A stretch of 64,000 bases of DNA from Bacteroidaceae bacterium (GTDB taxonomy: Bacteria > Bacteroidota > Bacteroidia > Bacteroidales > Bacteroidaceae): the NCBI GenBank assembly GCA_017529865.1, contig JAFXNA010000016.1, positions 1 to 64,000 on the forward strand, read 5' to 3'. The notes under the pieces are model-generated. The model did not search any database. It had not been told where the DNA came from and was given only the letters and a program-made list of their open reading frames with translations. A program made the translations under genes and the position numbers. This document shows positions 37,651 through 45,864 of this stretch, one piece after another. The stretch's first letter is position 1. Each line of letters opens with the position of its first letter.

Positions 37651-38634
37651 TTATCTTCTGTGATTGCGTCTATAAATAATCTTGGCAGCAATCTTTGAAG
37701 GTATCAAATAATAGAGATTTGCCAATTGAGCCCGAGGATGCAAACCTACGGCCTTAACACGATAGAGTAGTGAGAATTGGGTTGCTTTGCGCAATAGACA
37801 ATAATCCTGTATAAACTGACTACGATTATTCTGTACTGGTTTTAATATACGCCAGAAGAAATACTGCACCAATCTGTATGCACTTGATAAGCAAATGTTT
37901 CTATCCATCAGAAAGTTACGCATCTCTGCAACGATAATCCTTAGTGCTTCCCGCTTTCTCTTTTTGGCATCAATCGAAGTAGTAATACTATTATCCCTTA
38001 TATAATAAATGTATGTCATTTGATTAACGACTCTTAATGATTGAGCCAAACATGCCACTTGAAAACTCCATAATTCATCCTCATGTAGCAAACCTGCTTT
38101 GAAATGCAACCCTTGTTCGAAGATAAATGCTGCCCGGTAGAGTTTATTTGGAACAATCATATTCCAATCTCTACGATAGCCATCCATAATTTCTTCACCT
38201 ATAAGTACTTCACCGTCATTCAGCTTCAAGTTTAGCTGTTTACCCAACCGGTCATCGCCAATAGTATGTGTATTCCCCACAATAAGATCATATCGTTCTT
38301 CGTTAATCGGAAACATCAGTTTCTCTATACAATCTGTAGTGATTTCGTCGTCCGAATCCAAGAAAAAAAGATAATCACCTGTTGCAGCTTCCATACCTGT
38401 GTTACGTGCTGCAGAAAGTCCCCGATTACACTCATGATGGAGTATGCAGAAATGGATTGGACCATGATAGCTGGCTACCATTCGTTCTACAATATCCATA
38501 CTTCTATCCACTCCACAATCGTCCACTATCAAGCACTGTATGCAACCTTGATAGGTCTGCTCCATCACGCTTTTCAAGCATCGCTCAATGTATGGTTCTA
38601 CATTGTAACACGGGATAATAATAGAGACTTTCAT
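37651..38634 (-). CDS. GT2-family glycosyltransferase
   Basis: The 327-residue GT-A enzyme opens VSIIIPCYNVEPYIERCLKSV and has the metal-binding FFLDSDDEIT motif and GLSAARNTG. The C-terminal half is helical and basic. Its start overlaps the stop of the next GT2 gene upstream by 4 bases, so the two are translationally coupled. Confidence 0.92.
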   Translation of the reverse strand: MKVSIIIPCYNVEPYIERCLKSVMEQTYQGCIQCLIVDDCGVDRSMDIVERMVASYHGPIHFCILHHECNRGLSAARNTGMEAATGDYLFFLDSDDEITTDCIEKLMFPINEERYDLIVGNTHTIGDDRLGKQLNLKLNDGEVLIGEEIMDGYRRDWNMIVPNKLYRAAFIFEQGLHFKAGLLHEDELWSFQVACLAQSLRVVNQMTYIYYIRDNSITTSIDAKKRKREALRIIVAEMRNFLMDRNICLSSAYRLVQYFFWRILKPVQNNRSQFIQDYCLLRKATQFSLLYRVKAVGLHPRAQLANLYYLIPSKIAAKIIYRRNHRR

Positions 38635-39587
38635 TTAAATGACCTTAACCCTAACCTACCCATCCATTTATTGACAAACCTCTGTCTTTTTGCTTTCCGT
38701 CGTCTCGTTTGCTCTTGAGCAATCAATTTCTCAACTGTCGCATTTGTGATGCCATATTCAGAAAAAATATTCAGGCATTTATCATATAGAAGTTTTTTGC
38801 CCTGTTCCTTTAGTTTTATCAGACTCCTTGCTTCCCATTGAAGCCATTTTAATGCTACCGGCAAATTATGATCAAGGAAAAAACGTTCTCTTTCTGCCAA
38901 CACTCTTGCTCGGTCCAGAATCTTTTCATCGGTCAAAGTGTAGGTTATGGAATCGGATCTATATGTCATGCAATAGATTGCCCTCGCATCTACAATGATT
39001 GTCTTTGCATAATGGCCTGTCAGATAAGAAAATTTCGAATCATTGAGTATCGTTGTCTCTTGAAAACGGATGCCCCTTTCGCTTACTATTTTACGCCTAA
39101 TTAATTTACCCCATGGTACACCTGCAACATATCTCAAGAGCATTTCCCCCATCGCAGCATCATCAGCATATTTTTGAAAATAACCGTTATAATCATTAGC
39201 TCTTTTTGTATTCGTATAATAATCGCTATCAAGGCTGGATGCTCTGAAAAAAGCTATATCTGCCTCACAATCTGCATACTCATTAAGTACATCATTGAGG
39301 CAATAAGAAAAGAAATCATCAGCATCGGCAAACAACAGCCATTTACCTTTCGCATGTTCCATACCGACATTTCGCGCACGCCCTGCTCCCCGTCCTGACT
39401 TGTCGAAGATAATGGTTGTATCAGAACGCTCCAATCCTGGGAAACGGCTAAAGTCCACCTGTTCAGGATTACTATTGTCATCCACCACAATGACTTCGAG
39501 GTCAGGACGCTGCGGTATCGAGTCCAGGCAACGTTGCAACAGCTGTGGAATGTCACGATGCGGAATAATAATGCTATAGGTCATCAT
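38631..39587 (-). CDS. GT2-family glycosyltransferase (first of a duplicated pair)
   Basis: The 318-residue enzyme begins MMTYSIIIPHRDIPQLLQRC. Start 39587 is chosen because the frame further upstream runs into the previous gene, and the paralogue starts at the same motif. The DXD motif is FADADDFF, with GAGRARN before it. The first 100 residues are almost identical to those of the gene at 39610-40602 while the C-terminal half has drifted. A recent duplication or gene conversion is likely. Confidence 0.92.
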   Translation of the reverse strand: MMTYSIIIPHRDIPQLLQRCLDSIPQRPDLEVIVVDDNSNPEQVDFSRFPGLERSDTTIIFDKSGRGAGRARNVGMEHAKGKWLLFADADDFFSYCLNDVLNEYADCEADIAFFRASSLDSDYYTNTKRANDYNGYFQKYADDAAMGEMLLRYVAGVPWGKLIRRKIVSERGIRFQETTILNDSKFSYLTGHYAKTIIVDARAIYCMTYRSDSITYTLTDEKILDRARVLAERERFFLDHNLPVALKWLQWEARSLIKLKEQGKKLLYDKCLNIFSEYGITNATVEKLIAQEQTRRRKAKRQRFVNKWMGRLGLRSFK

Positions 39588-39609
39588 TTGCAAAAGATTA
39601 CGGACACTT

Positions 39610-40602
39610 TCATGAAAAGACATTAAACAGAAGATGGCGAAAAGGAGAAAAAAATACTCGTTTAATCTGATCCAGTTTCGCATCAATCACTCGACGTTTG
39701 TTTTTCGCCCGAACTTCAAGTATCCTTTGGGCTATCATCTCTTCTATTACCGTCGCAGGAAATGAGAAATCAGAAAATATTTCCATACATCTGTCGTACA
39801 GAATTTTTTTTTCTTCTCTTTTGAGTAATATCAAGTTATCTATAATCTCCCTATTCTGATACTTAAATGCAGGATATATATTATGGTCAACAAAAAAACG
39901 TTCCTTTTCAGCAACTACTCTTACGCGGTCTAAAATCTTCTCATCGGTCAGAGTGCGGGAAAGAGAATTCTGCCTGTTTGTCAAGCAATATATTGCCCGA
40001 AAATCTACTGCGATAGTATTGGCATAAAAACCTGTCAAATATCCAAACTTGGTATCTTCGTGTATCTTTGTCTCTTGAAATTTAATATTATTACTAGTCA
40101 CCATTTCACGTCTTACCAACTTACCCCATGCCACCCCAGAGACATATCGTAATTTCTTTTCACCTTCAGCCTTGTTTGCAAGATATTCCTTAAAATAAGC
40201 ATTGTAGAAATCACCCCTATTTGAATTAACATAATAAACACTATCTATACTTGAAATTCGAGAAAAAATGATGTCAGAATCATCATCTGCATACTCGTCA
40301 AGCACGTTGTTTAAGCAGTAATTAAAAAAATCGTCTGCATCAGCAAACAGCAACCATTTCCCTTTCGCTTGCTTTAAACCGATATTTCGAGCACGCCCTG
40401 CTCCCAATCCAGACTTGTCGAAGACAATCGTCGTATCCGCACGATCCTGGCCTGGAAACCGGCTAAAATCAACCAATTCCGGGTTACTATTGTCATCCAC
40501 TACAATGACTTCAAGGTCTGGACGTTGCGGTATCGAGTCCAGACAACGTTGCAACAGCTGTGGAATATCACGATGAGGAATAATAATGCTATATGTTATC
40601 AT
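39610..40602 (-). CDS. GT2-family glycosyltransferase (second of a duplicated pair)
   Basis: The 330-residue enzyme starts MITYSIIIPHRDIPQLLQRC and has LFADADDFFNYC as DXD motif. It is the tandem paralogue of the gene downstream; the two are near identical over the N-terminal 100 residues. C-terminal divergence suggests different acceptor sugars. It is 22 bases from each flanking gene. Confidence 0.92.
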   Translation of the reverse strand: MITYSIIIPHRDIPQLLQRCLDSIPQRPDLEVIVVDDNSNPELVDFSRFPGQDRADTTIVFDKSGLGAGRARNIGLKQAKGKWLLFADADDFFNYCLNNVLDEYADDDSDIIFSRISSIDSVYYVNSNRGDFYNAYFKEYLANKAEGEKKLRYVSGVAWGKLVRREMVTSNNIKFQETKIHEDTKFGYLTGFYANTIAVDFRAIYCLTNRQNSLSRTLTDEKILDRVRVVAEKERFFVDHNIYPAFKYQNREIIDNLILLKREEKKILYDRCMEIFSDFSFPATVIEEMIAQRILEVRAKNKRRVIDAKLDQIKRVFFSPFRHLLFNVFS

Positions 40603-40624
40603 TTGCTAAAGAAATGTTGTTTGG

Positions 40625-41599
40625 TTAGAATAAGTTCGTAACATATTTCGATAAACACTTCATGTGATTTTTATAATATGCTGCCTTTCCTCTGCAAGAT
40701 ACGTAAGGGTTGAATAATAACTGATAGAACAATTCGGGGAAATATGGCAGCCATAGCTTATAATATTTAGAAATATTAATCCTATTAAGCATTCCCATTT
40801 TTCCTTTATATTTCTGGTAGTCTATTTCTTTTTGCCAGCGGTCATCGTTGTGCATACAAAAAAAGGCTTCCAATGTCCTAATGTTTTCTACCCATTGAAA
40901 ATGGTGACGTATAACGTCTTCTTCTCCCTGGGGATGAGTAATAGAAGTGCTGTTTTCAAAATAATTATAATATGCTTTATCAATGTATCCGATGGTACGA
41001 CAATAATACATTTGTTCTACAACAAGTGCCATATCCTCTCCCAAATTCATACCATCAAAAGGATATATTATTTTGTTGTCGGCATATATCGCTCTTTTGA
41101 ATAGCTTATTTACCAAAGTCCATGGTGATTTATTCATCAACATATCTTTAATGAATAAGTTAACACTATCAAAGTTCAAACCTTTTAGATATTTGATTCC
41201 CGATTTCCCAACAATCTTTATATCACAAATAACTACATCCAAATCACCTTCCATTGCTACATGCCACATGTCACTTAGCATACTATCCTCAATCCAGTCA
41301 TCACTGTCAATTTGAATAACATAATCACCAGTAGCCATCTTCATTCCATGACGACGCACCGTTAGTATACCACTATTATTAGGCATCTGCTCAATCCTAA
41401 CAATCCAATCCTTATCAACAATACGCTGATGATACTCATCAATAAGTTCCTTTAATATTCCTACCGACCCATCAGGTGTGCAATCATCAATGAAAAGATA
41501 TTCCACCCCGTCAAGTGTTTGTTCAAACAAACTTCGAACACAACGCTCGATAAATGCTTCAACTTTATAGACGGGAACAATGACTGTTATTCTTGGCAT
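40625..41599 (-). CDS. GT2-family glycosyltransferase
   Basis: The 324-residue enzyme opens ITVIVPVYKVEAFIERCVRSL and has IQIDSDDWIEDS as DXD motif. The C-terminal half has aromatic-rich helices. It is the first glycosyltransferase gene after the ABC transporter ATPase, 27 bases away. Confidence 0.92.
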   Translation of the reverse strand: MPRITVIVPVYKVEAFIERCVRSLFEQTLDGVEYLFIDDCTPDGSVGILKELIDEYHQRIVDKDWIVRIEQMPNNSGILTVRRHGMKMATGDYVIQIDSDDWIEDSMLSDMWHVAMEGDLDVVICDIKIVGKSGIKYLKGLNFDSVNLFIKDMLMNKSPWTLVNKLFKRAIYADNKIIYPFDGMNLGEDMALVVEQMYYCRTIGYIDKAYYNYFENSTSITHPQGEEDVIRHHFQWVENIRTLEAFFCMHNDDRWQKEIDYQKYKGKMGMLNRINISKYYKLWLPYFPELFYQLLFNPYVSCRGKAAYYKNHMKCLSKYVTNLF

Positions 41600-41626
41600 A
41601 TAAATTTAGTTAATTTGAAGAACAAT

Positions 41627-42919
41627 TTAATGTACCGACCAAGAATAATCGCATAAAACGACTTTGCCTAACAAATGAGAGCCGATGTTCTTTCCCCTTC
41701 CAAAAAAATCATCCTCTTCTACTTTTAGTTTTATGACATCTCTTAAGCAGTCACCACATATAATACTAATAAGTGGGTTTTTAGCATTTGCCCATAATGT
41801 TAGTCTATAGATTCCAGCCGTCAATGGTAATTTAGGGATGTCAAGGTCTGCTTCATGTATTCCCGGCGTGAGTTTGAACTCATCCATCGTTATATGTGAA
41901 GAAAAATTCATAATTGGATCCCCATACATGTTATTGACATCTATTGCAACATAACATTGGTCTGCACCCTTCTCAACTTTCATTTTCAAACGAATTCGCA
42001 GGAATTTCCCACAATGGGGAGTAATGGGCTCATTTGCCTCATTAAGAAATGAAATATCAACAAACTTTAGCAAACCATTGGTTTTGTCTGTACGTGGAAT
42101 TTCTTCCAAGGGCAAACCAGAATAATTGTCTGCATAAGCTTTTAAGTAATAGTCTACAGCTTCATTTGCAGTACCCTGAAAATTAAACATCCCATCCTTT
42201 AGCACGACACCTGATTTGCATAAACTGCGGACTGCAGCCATATTATGAGAAACAAAAAGGACTGTACGGCCGCCTGACGCAACTTCTCCCATCTTTCCGA
42301 TAGCTTTTTTCTGGAATTCCGCATCCCCCACAGCTAACACCTCATCGACTACCAAAATCTCTGGTTCTAGGTGTGCTGCGACAGCAAAGCCGAGTCGGAC
42401 AGTCATACCACTAGAATAACGTTTAACAGGGGTGTCAATATAGCGTTCACAACCTGAAAAGTCTACAATCTCATCCAGTTTTCGTGAAATCTCTGCCTTG
42501 GTCATGCCCATAATCGCCCCATTCATATAGATATTCTCACGGCCAGTCATCTCAGGATGGAAACCGGTACCCACTTCCAATAAGGAAGCAATGCGTCCAC
42601 GCACCTTGATGGTTCCGGTAGTAGGCATAGTTACACGAGAAAGCAACTTCAGCAATGTACTTTTACCTGCACCATTCTTACCAATGATACCCACCACATC
42701 ACCTTCCTCAACGGAGAAGTTGATGTCTTTCAATGCCCAGACATATTCACTATGTCCTTTCTGTGAGCGGACGTTGGTTTCTCCAATCTTAAGATACGGA
42801 TCTTCTTTGTGGAGCACATTCATCGCCCACCACCGGTTCAAGTCGTGTTTAATTGTTCCTGTGGAAACTAAGCCTAGCCGATATTGTTTACCTATATTTT
42901 CGAATTCTATTGCTTTCAT
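41627..42919 (-). CDS. wzt: Polysaccharide ABC transporter ATPase (Wzt-like) with C-terminal sugar-binding domain
   Basis: The 430-residue protein powers export of the finished polysaccharide across the inner membrane. Walker A is GKNGAGKSTLLKLL, the signature is YSSGMTVRLGFAVA, and Walker B is EILVVDEVLAVGD. Residues about 260-430 form a Wzt C-terminal beta-sandwich that recognises the polymer end in homologues. It pairs with Wzm (43405-44286), but a four-helix-bundle gene and telomere-like TTAACCC repeats lie between. Confidence 0.93.
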   Translation of the reverse strand: MKAIEFENIGKQYRLGLVSTGTIKHDLNRWWAMNVLHKEDPYLKIGETNVRSQKGHSEYVWALKDINFSVEEGDVVGIIGKNGAGKSTLLKLLSRVTMPTTGTIKVRGRIASLLEVGTGFHPEMTGRENIYMNGAIMGMTKAEISRKLDEIVDFSGCERYIDTPVKRYSSGMTVRLGFAVAAHLEPEILVVDEVLAVGDAEFQKKAIGKMGEVASGGRTVLFVSHNMAAVRSLCKSGVVLKDGMFNFQGTANEAVDYYLKAYADNYSGLPLEEIPRTDKTNGLLKFVDISFLNEANEPITPHCGKFLRIRLKMKVEKGADQCYVAIDVNNMYGDPIMNFSSHITMDEFKLTPGIHEADLDIPKLPLTAGIYRLTLWANAKNPLISIICGDCLRDVIKLKVEEDDFFGRGKNIGSHLLGKVVLCDYSWSVH

Positions 42920-42959
42920 TATGATGACCTTAACATTAACCTTAACCCTAACAGGGAAC
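42920..42959. repeat. Telomere-like hexamer repeats
   Basis: CTTAACATTAACCTTAACCC-type units (roughly TTAACC) occupy most of the 40-base gap between wzt and the four-helix-bundle gene. Related runs are at 43372-43403 and 38638-38656. Confidence 0.75.
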
Positions 42960-43334
42960 TTAATTCTTGGGGTTACGGAGGGTGTTGATTAAACCATGGA
43001 GTTGTTTTTCTATTTCTGCCAACTTGGCATGAAGGTCTTGATAGAGTTCTGGTGCGATATAATTGACATTCCTCGATATTAATAATTGTGTCTCAACTTC
43101 GAATGCAGAACCAAGTGAATGATCTAGGAAATGAGCAAATTCAGCATCCGATGGTTTTGCTGCTCCTTCAGCAATATTACTGCTAATGGACACCACGGCT
43201 CGTTGTAGCTGATCACATAATCCTTTCTTCTCAAACCACGGCATTCTTCCCGTTACTTCATAAACATATGTGGCATAATCCACTGAATCCTGCCACACCT
43301 TATATTTCCTAAAATTTCTCGCCGAATCTGCCAT
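42960..43334 (-). CDS. Four-helix-bundle protein (S23/TIGR02436-type)
   Basis: The 124-residue protein is all-helical, with KVWQDSVDYATYVYEVT, LCDQLQRAVVSISSNIAEGAAK and LLISRNVNYI segments typical of the four-helix-bundle family first found in rRNA intervening sequences. Its function is unknown. Similar genes are scattered as stand-alone inserts. Here one splits wzm from wzt, flanked by short repeats on both sides, so it looks like a small insertion. Confidence 0.87.
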   Translation of the reverse strand: MADSARNFRKYKVWQDSVDYATYVYEVTGRMPWFEKKGLCDQLQRAVVSISSNIAEGAAKPSDAEFAHFLDHSLGSAFEVETQLLISRNVNYIAPELYQDLHAKLAEIEKQLHGLINTLRNPKN

Positions 43335-43404
43335 CTTCTATATTATTCTTTTATCGATAAAGATAGCGTTAAAGTTATCATTAGGGTTATCGTTAGCGTT
43401 AAAC

Positions 43405-44286
43405 CTAAACAGTATCCATAAAAGAACGCTGCACCTTATTAAATATAACTACGCCAAAGACTAGGAGGAGGATCATAAATAAGAAACTATAGCCTAAAGC
43501 ACCCCAAGAGAAGTAGCCCTGCCCTAAAGTAATATATTTAAATGCTTCAATAATGGAAGTTATTGGATTTGCAAGCATCAATGTACGCAGTGTTCCCTCC
43601 GACACCATACTGATGGGATAAACTATCGGCGTAGCATACATCCACAACTGAACAATGAACGTAAAGAGGATACGCAAATCTCGGTATTTCGTAGTCATCG
43701 ATGACACCAAGATGCCAAAACCAAGACCAAGACCTGCTAACATAACGACCAAAACCAAAACCAACACCAAAACCAAAACTGGAGTGAGGAAAGATGGTTC
43801 CGAGAACATATTACCAAGATGAATGTTACTTCCGTTAAAGTAATAATACAAGTATATGGCAATGAATAACCCTAATTGTACGCCAAAACGTAGCAGGTTG
43901 CTGAGCACGGTAGAGATAGGCAAGACCAAACGCGGGAAGTAAACTTTTCCGAACATGTTCTGATTGGCAATAAAGGTATTAGAAGTCTGATTAAGACAAT
44001 TTGCAAAATATAACCAACAGACATTTCCTGCCATATAGAACAATGCCTGAGGTATACCATCGGTACTCATCTTGGCAATACCACCGAATACAACCATATT
44101 CATGATAACCGTCAGTATGGGCTGTATCACATACCATAGCGGACCTAGAATAGTCTGCTTATACTGAACCACGACATCACGCTTGACAAACAGCTGTATC
44201 AAGTCGCGATAACGCCATATCTCACCAAGGTCAACGCTCCACAGCTTCTGGTGTGGTTTTATAATTAATGTCCAATCGTCTTTCAT
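43405..44286 (-). CDS. wzm: Polysaccharide ABC transporter permease (Wzm-like)
   Basis: The 293-residue membrane protein has six predicted membrane segments and the ABC2-type WRYRDLIQLFVKRDVVVQYKQT N-terminal region. YRDLRILFTFIVQLWMYATPIVYP matches the permease core. A Val-Leu run (VLVLVLVLVLVV) near residue 170 is coded by a hexanucleotide ACCAAA-type repeat at 43748-43782, which may vary in length between strains. It precedes wzt and completes the exporter. Confidence 0.93.
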   Translation of the reverse strand: MKDDWTLIIKPHQKLWSVDLGEIWRYRDLIQLFVKRDVVVQYKQTILGPLWYVIQPILTVIMNMVVFGGIAKMSTDGIPQALFYMAGNVCWLYFANCLNQTSNTFIANQNMFGKVYFPRLVLPISTVLSNLLRFGVQLGLFIAIYLYYYFNGSNIHLGNMFSEPSFLTPVLVLVLVLVLVVMLAGLGLGFGILVSSMTTKYRDLRILFTFIVQLWMYATPIVYPISMVSEGTLRTLMLANPITSIIEAFKYITLGQGYFSWGALGYSFLFMILLLVFGVVIFNKVQRSFMDTV

Positions 44287-44494
44287 TATGTGTTCAGGGC
44301 AAAGAACCCTTTGATGATAGAGGTAATAGTTTGGGGAGATTACTATACGGAATAATTACTGCTCAATCGCTATTAAATGACGAAGCATGCTTTACAATAT
44401 GTAACAGATCAAAAACTCCTACTGTAAAAATTGTTTTCATAATTATTATCGAAAGACTATTTGCTCAACTCAAAACGCATCATAATTAACCATC

Positions 44495-44510
44495 GACTCA
44501 AAAATGAGTC
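44495..44510 (-). terminator. Hairpin between wza and wzm, possible attenuator
   Basis: GACTCA (44495-44500) pairs with TGAGTC (44505-44510), about 5 bases beyond the wza stop, in a gap of 229 bases with no gene. The pairing is short and the U-tract weak, so it may only slow transcription. The rest of 44287-44494 shows nothing. Confidence 0.4.
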
Positions 44511-44515
44511 ATCAA

Positions 44516-45319
44516 CTACTTAAGAATATTATACAGTAGTGCCGTCAAGGAAATCAAGATGCTCGTGCCAGTCATCCACATTGACGTAGTTCGACCCACA
44601 TCTGAGTTGCGAGCCTTCACCTTGTTAGGTTCTACATAGATGATATCGTTCTGCTGAAGATAATAATAGGGTGAGTTAATTATTTCCGCATCATTCAGAT
44701 TGAGTGTGTAAACATTCTTTTGACCGTTTTCATCTTCACGAATCAGTTTCACACGGTCACGAACACCATATATGCTCAAATCTCCAGCCTGAGCTAAGGC
44801 TTCGAAGATATTAATCTTCTCATTGCCCACTGTAAACATACCCGGTCTATTAACTTCACCAAGCACAGAAATCTTATAGTTAGCCATTCGAACAGTGACG
44901 ATGGGGTTCTCTTCTGCATTTAAAAAACGTCGGATCTTTTCATGGATGAGTTGCTCGCATTCTGATTTGGTGAGACCTCCCACTTTAAGCGTTCCCACGA
45001 CAGGAAACTCTATACATCCGTTATTATCAACCAGATAAGTCTGGAGAGCGCGGTTAGAGCTCATGCTCTGGCTGCCACTGCTGGAACGTAGAGTTGCAGA
45101 AACCACCAAGTTGAATGGTGCAGATGCTTCAGGATTAACAGTATTGACTGTTATCATAAGGATGTCTTTTGGCATGATACGGGCATCATATAAAACTTCC
45201 GAACGGGAGAAATCAACTGTGTCGCTATTCTGAATATAAGCGACATTCTTGGAGCTACTGCAAGACATCAGCAGCAGTAAAGAAAAGGCAACAAATGCCA
45301 AAACATAAATTCTTTTCAT
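44516..45319 (-). CDS. wza: Polysaccharide export outer-membrane lipoprotein (Wza-like)
   Basis: The 267-residue protein has a lipoprotein signal (LLLLMSCSSSKN), a Poly_export domain with LYDARIMPKDILMITV, and an SLBB-type domain (ISVLGEVNRPGMF). It would form the outer-membrane exit pore for polysaccharide. One terminal membrane segment (MTGTSILISLTALLYNIL) closes the protein. It works with the Wzc-like kinase encoded upstream. Confidence 0.93.
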   Translation of the reverse strand: MKRIYVLAFVAFSLLLLMSCSSSKNVAYIQNSDTVDFSRSEVLYDARIMPKDILMITVNTVNPEASAPFNLVVSATLRSSSGSQSMSSNRALQTYLVDNNGCIEFPVVGTLKVGGLTKSECEQLIHEKIRRFLNAEENPIVTVRMANYKISVLGEVNRPGMFTVGNEKINIFEALAQAGDLSIYGVRDRVKLIREDENGQKNVYTLNLNDAEIINSPYYYLQQNDIIYVEPNKVKARNSDVGRTTSMWMTGTSILISLTALLYNILK

Positions 45320-45338
45320 CTTATTTTATTTAATATTA

Positions 45339-45788
45339 TCAGCTTTCAACTTTGAAAAAATGCCACCAACGCTTCTGTTGCATTTGAGGCTCACCATAAT
45401 CTTTCACACCCGAATAAGCCTCGTCGATGAGGTGTCTCCACTTCTTGTTTTTGGAAATCATAGAGTAGATGGTTCCCCAATCAGGCAGTCCACCTAAGTT
45501 GCGATCATCGATAAAGATATCTGCCTTCAGCTTACGTGTGAAGTGTGGATTATTATCCGTCGTCTCCTCTGGATAGTCATGATTGACTGCATAGAACTCC
45601 ACACCATGCTCACGGCACCACACAATGGCATCATCGAGAAGTTGCCCTTCGCGACAGGTCCAAAGGACGATACGATGGTGATCACGGATGAGCATCTTCA
45701 AGGTCTCAATAGCAAAAGGACGCTCTTCCCCAATCTCCGGATATTTATTCTCAACGATAGTTCCGTCGAAATCTACTGCGATAAGCAT
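45339..45788 (-). CDS. Small HAD-type phosphatase
   Basis: The 149-residue protein has the HAD catalytic motif VDFDGTIVENKYP with two Asp residues, WTCREGQLL as motif II and DIFIDDRNLGG with the acidic motif IV. The family hydrolyses phosphate esters of small molecules, and Bacteroides homologues occur in polysaccharide loci. It may dephosphorylate a sugar phosphate. It lies between wza and wzc, 19 and 76 bases away. Confidence 0.88.
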   Translation of the reverse strand: MLIAVDFDGTIVENKYPEIGEERPFAIETLKMLIRDHHRIVLWTCREGQLLDDAIVWCREHGVEFYAVNHDYPEETTDNNPHFTRKLKADIFIDDRNLGGLPDWGTIYSMISKNKKWRHLIDEAYSGVKDYGEPQMQQKRWWHFFKVES

Positions 45789-45864
45789 CGTTTAATTTAC
45801 TATTTGACGATTTACTATTTTCTATATAATATCTTTTGGGAGGTGATAAAATCGTAAATTGATT

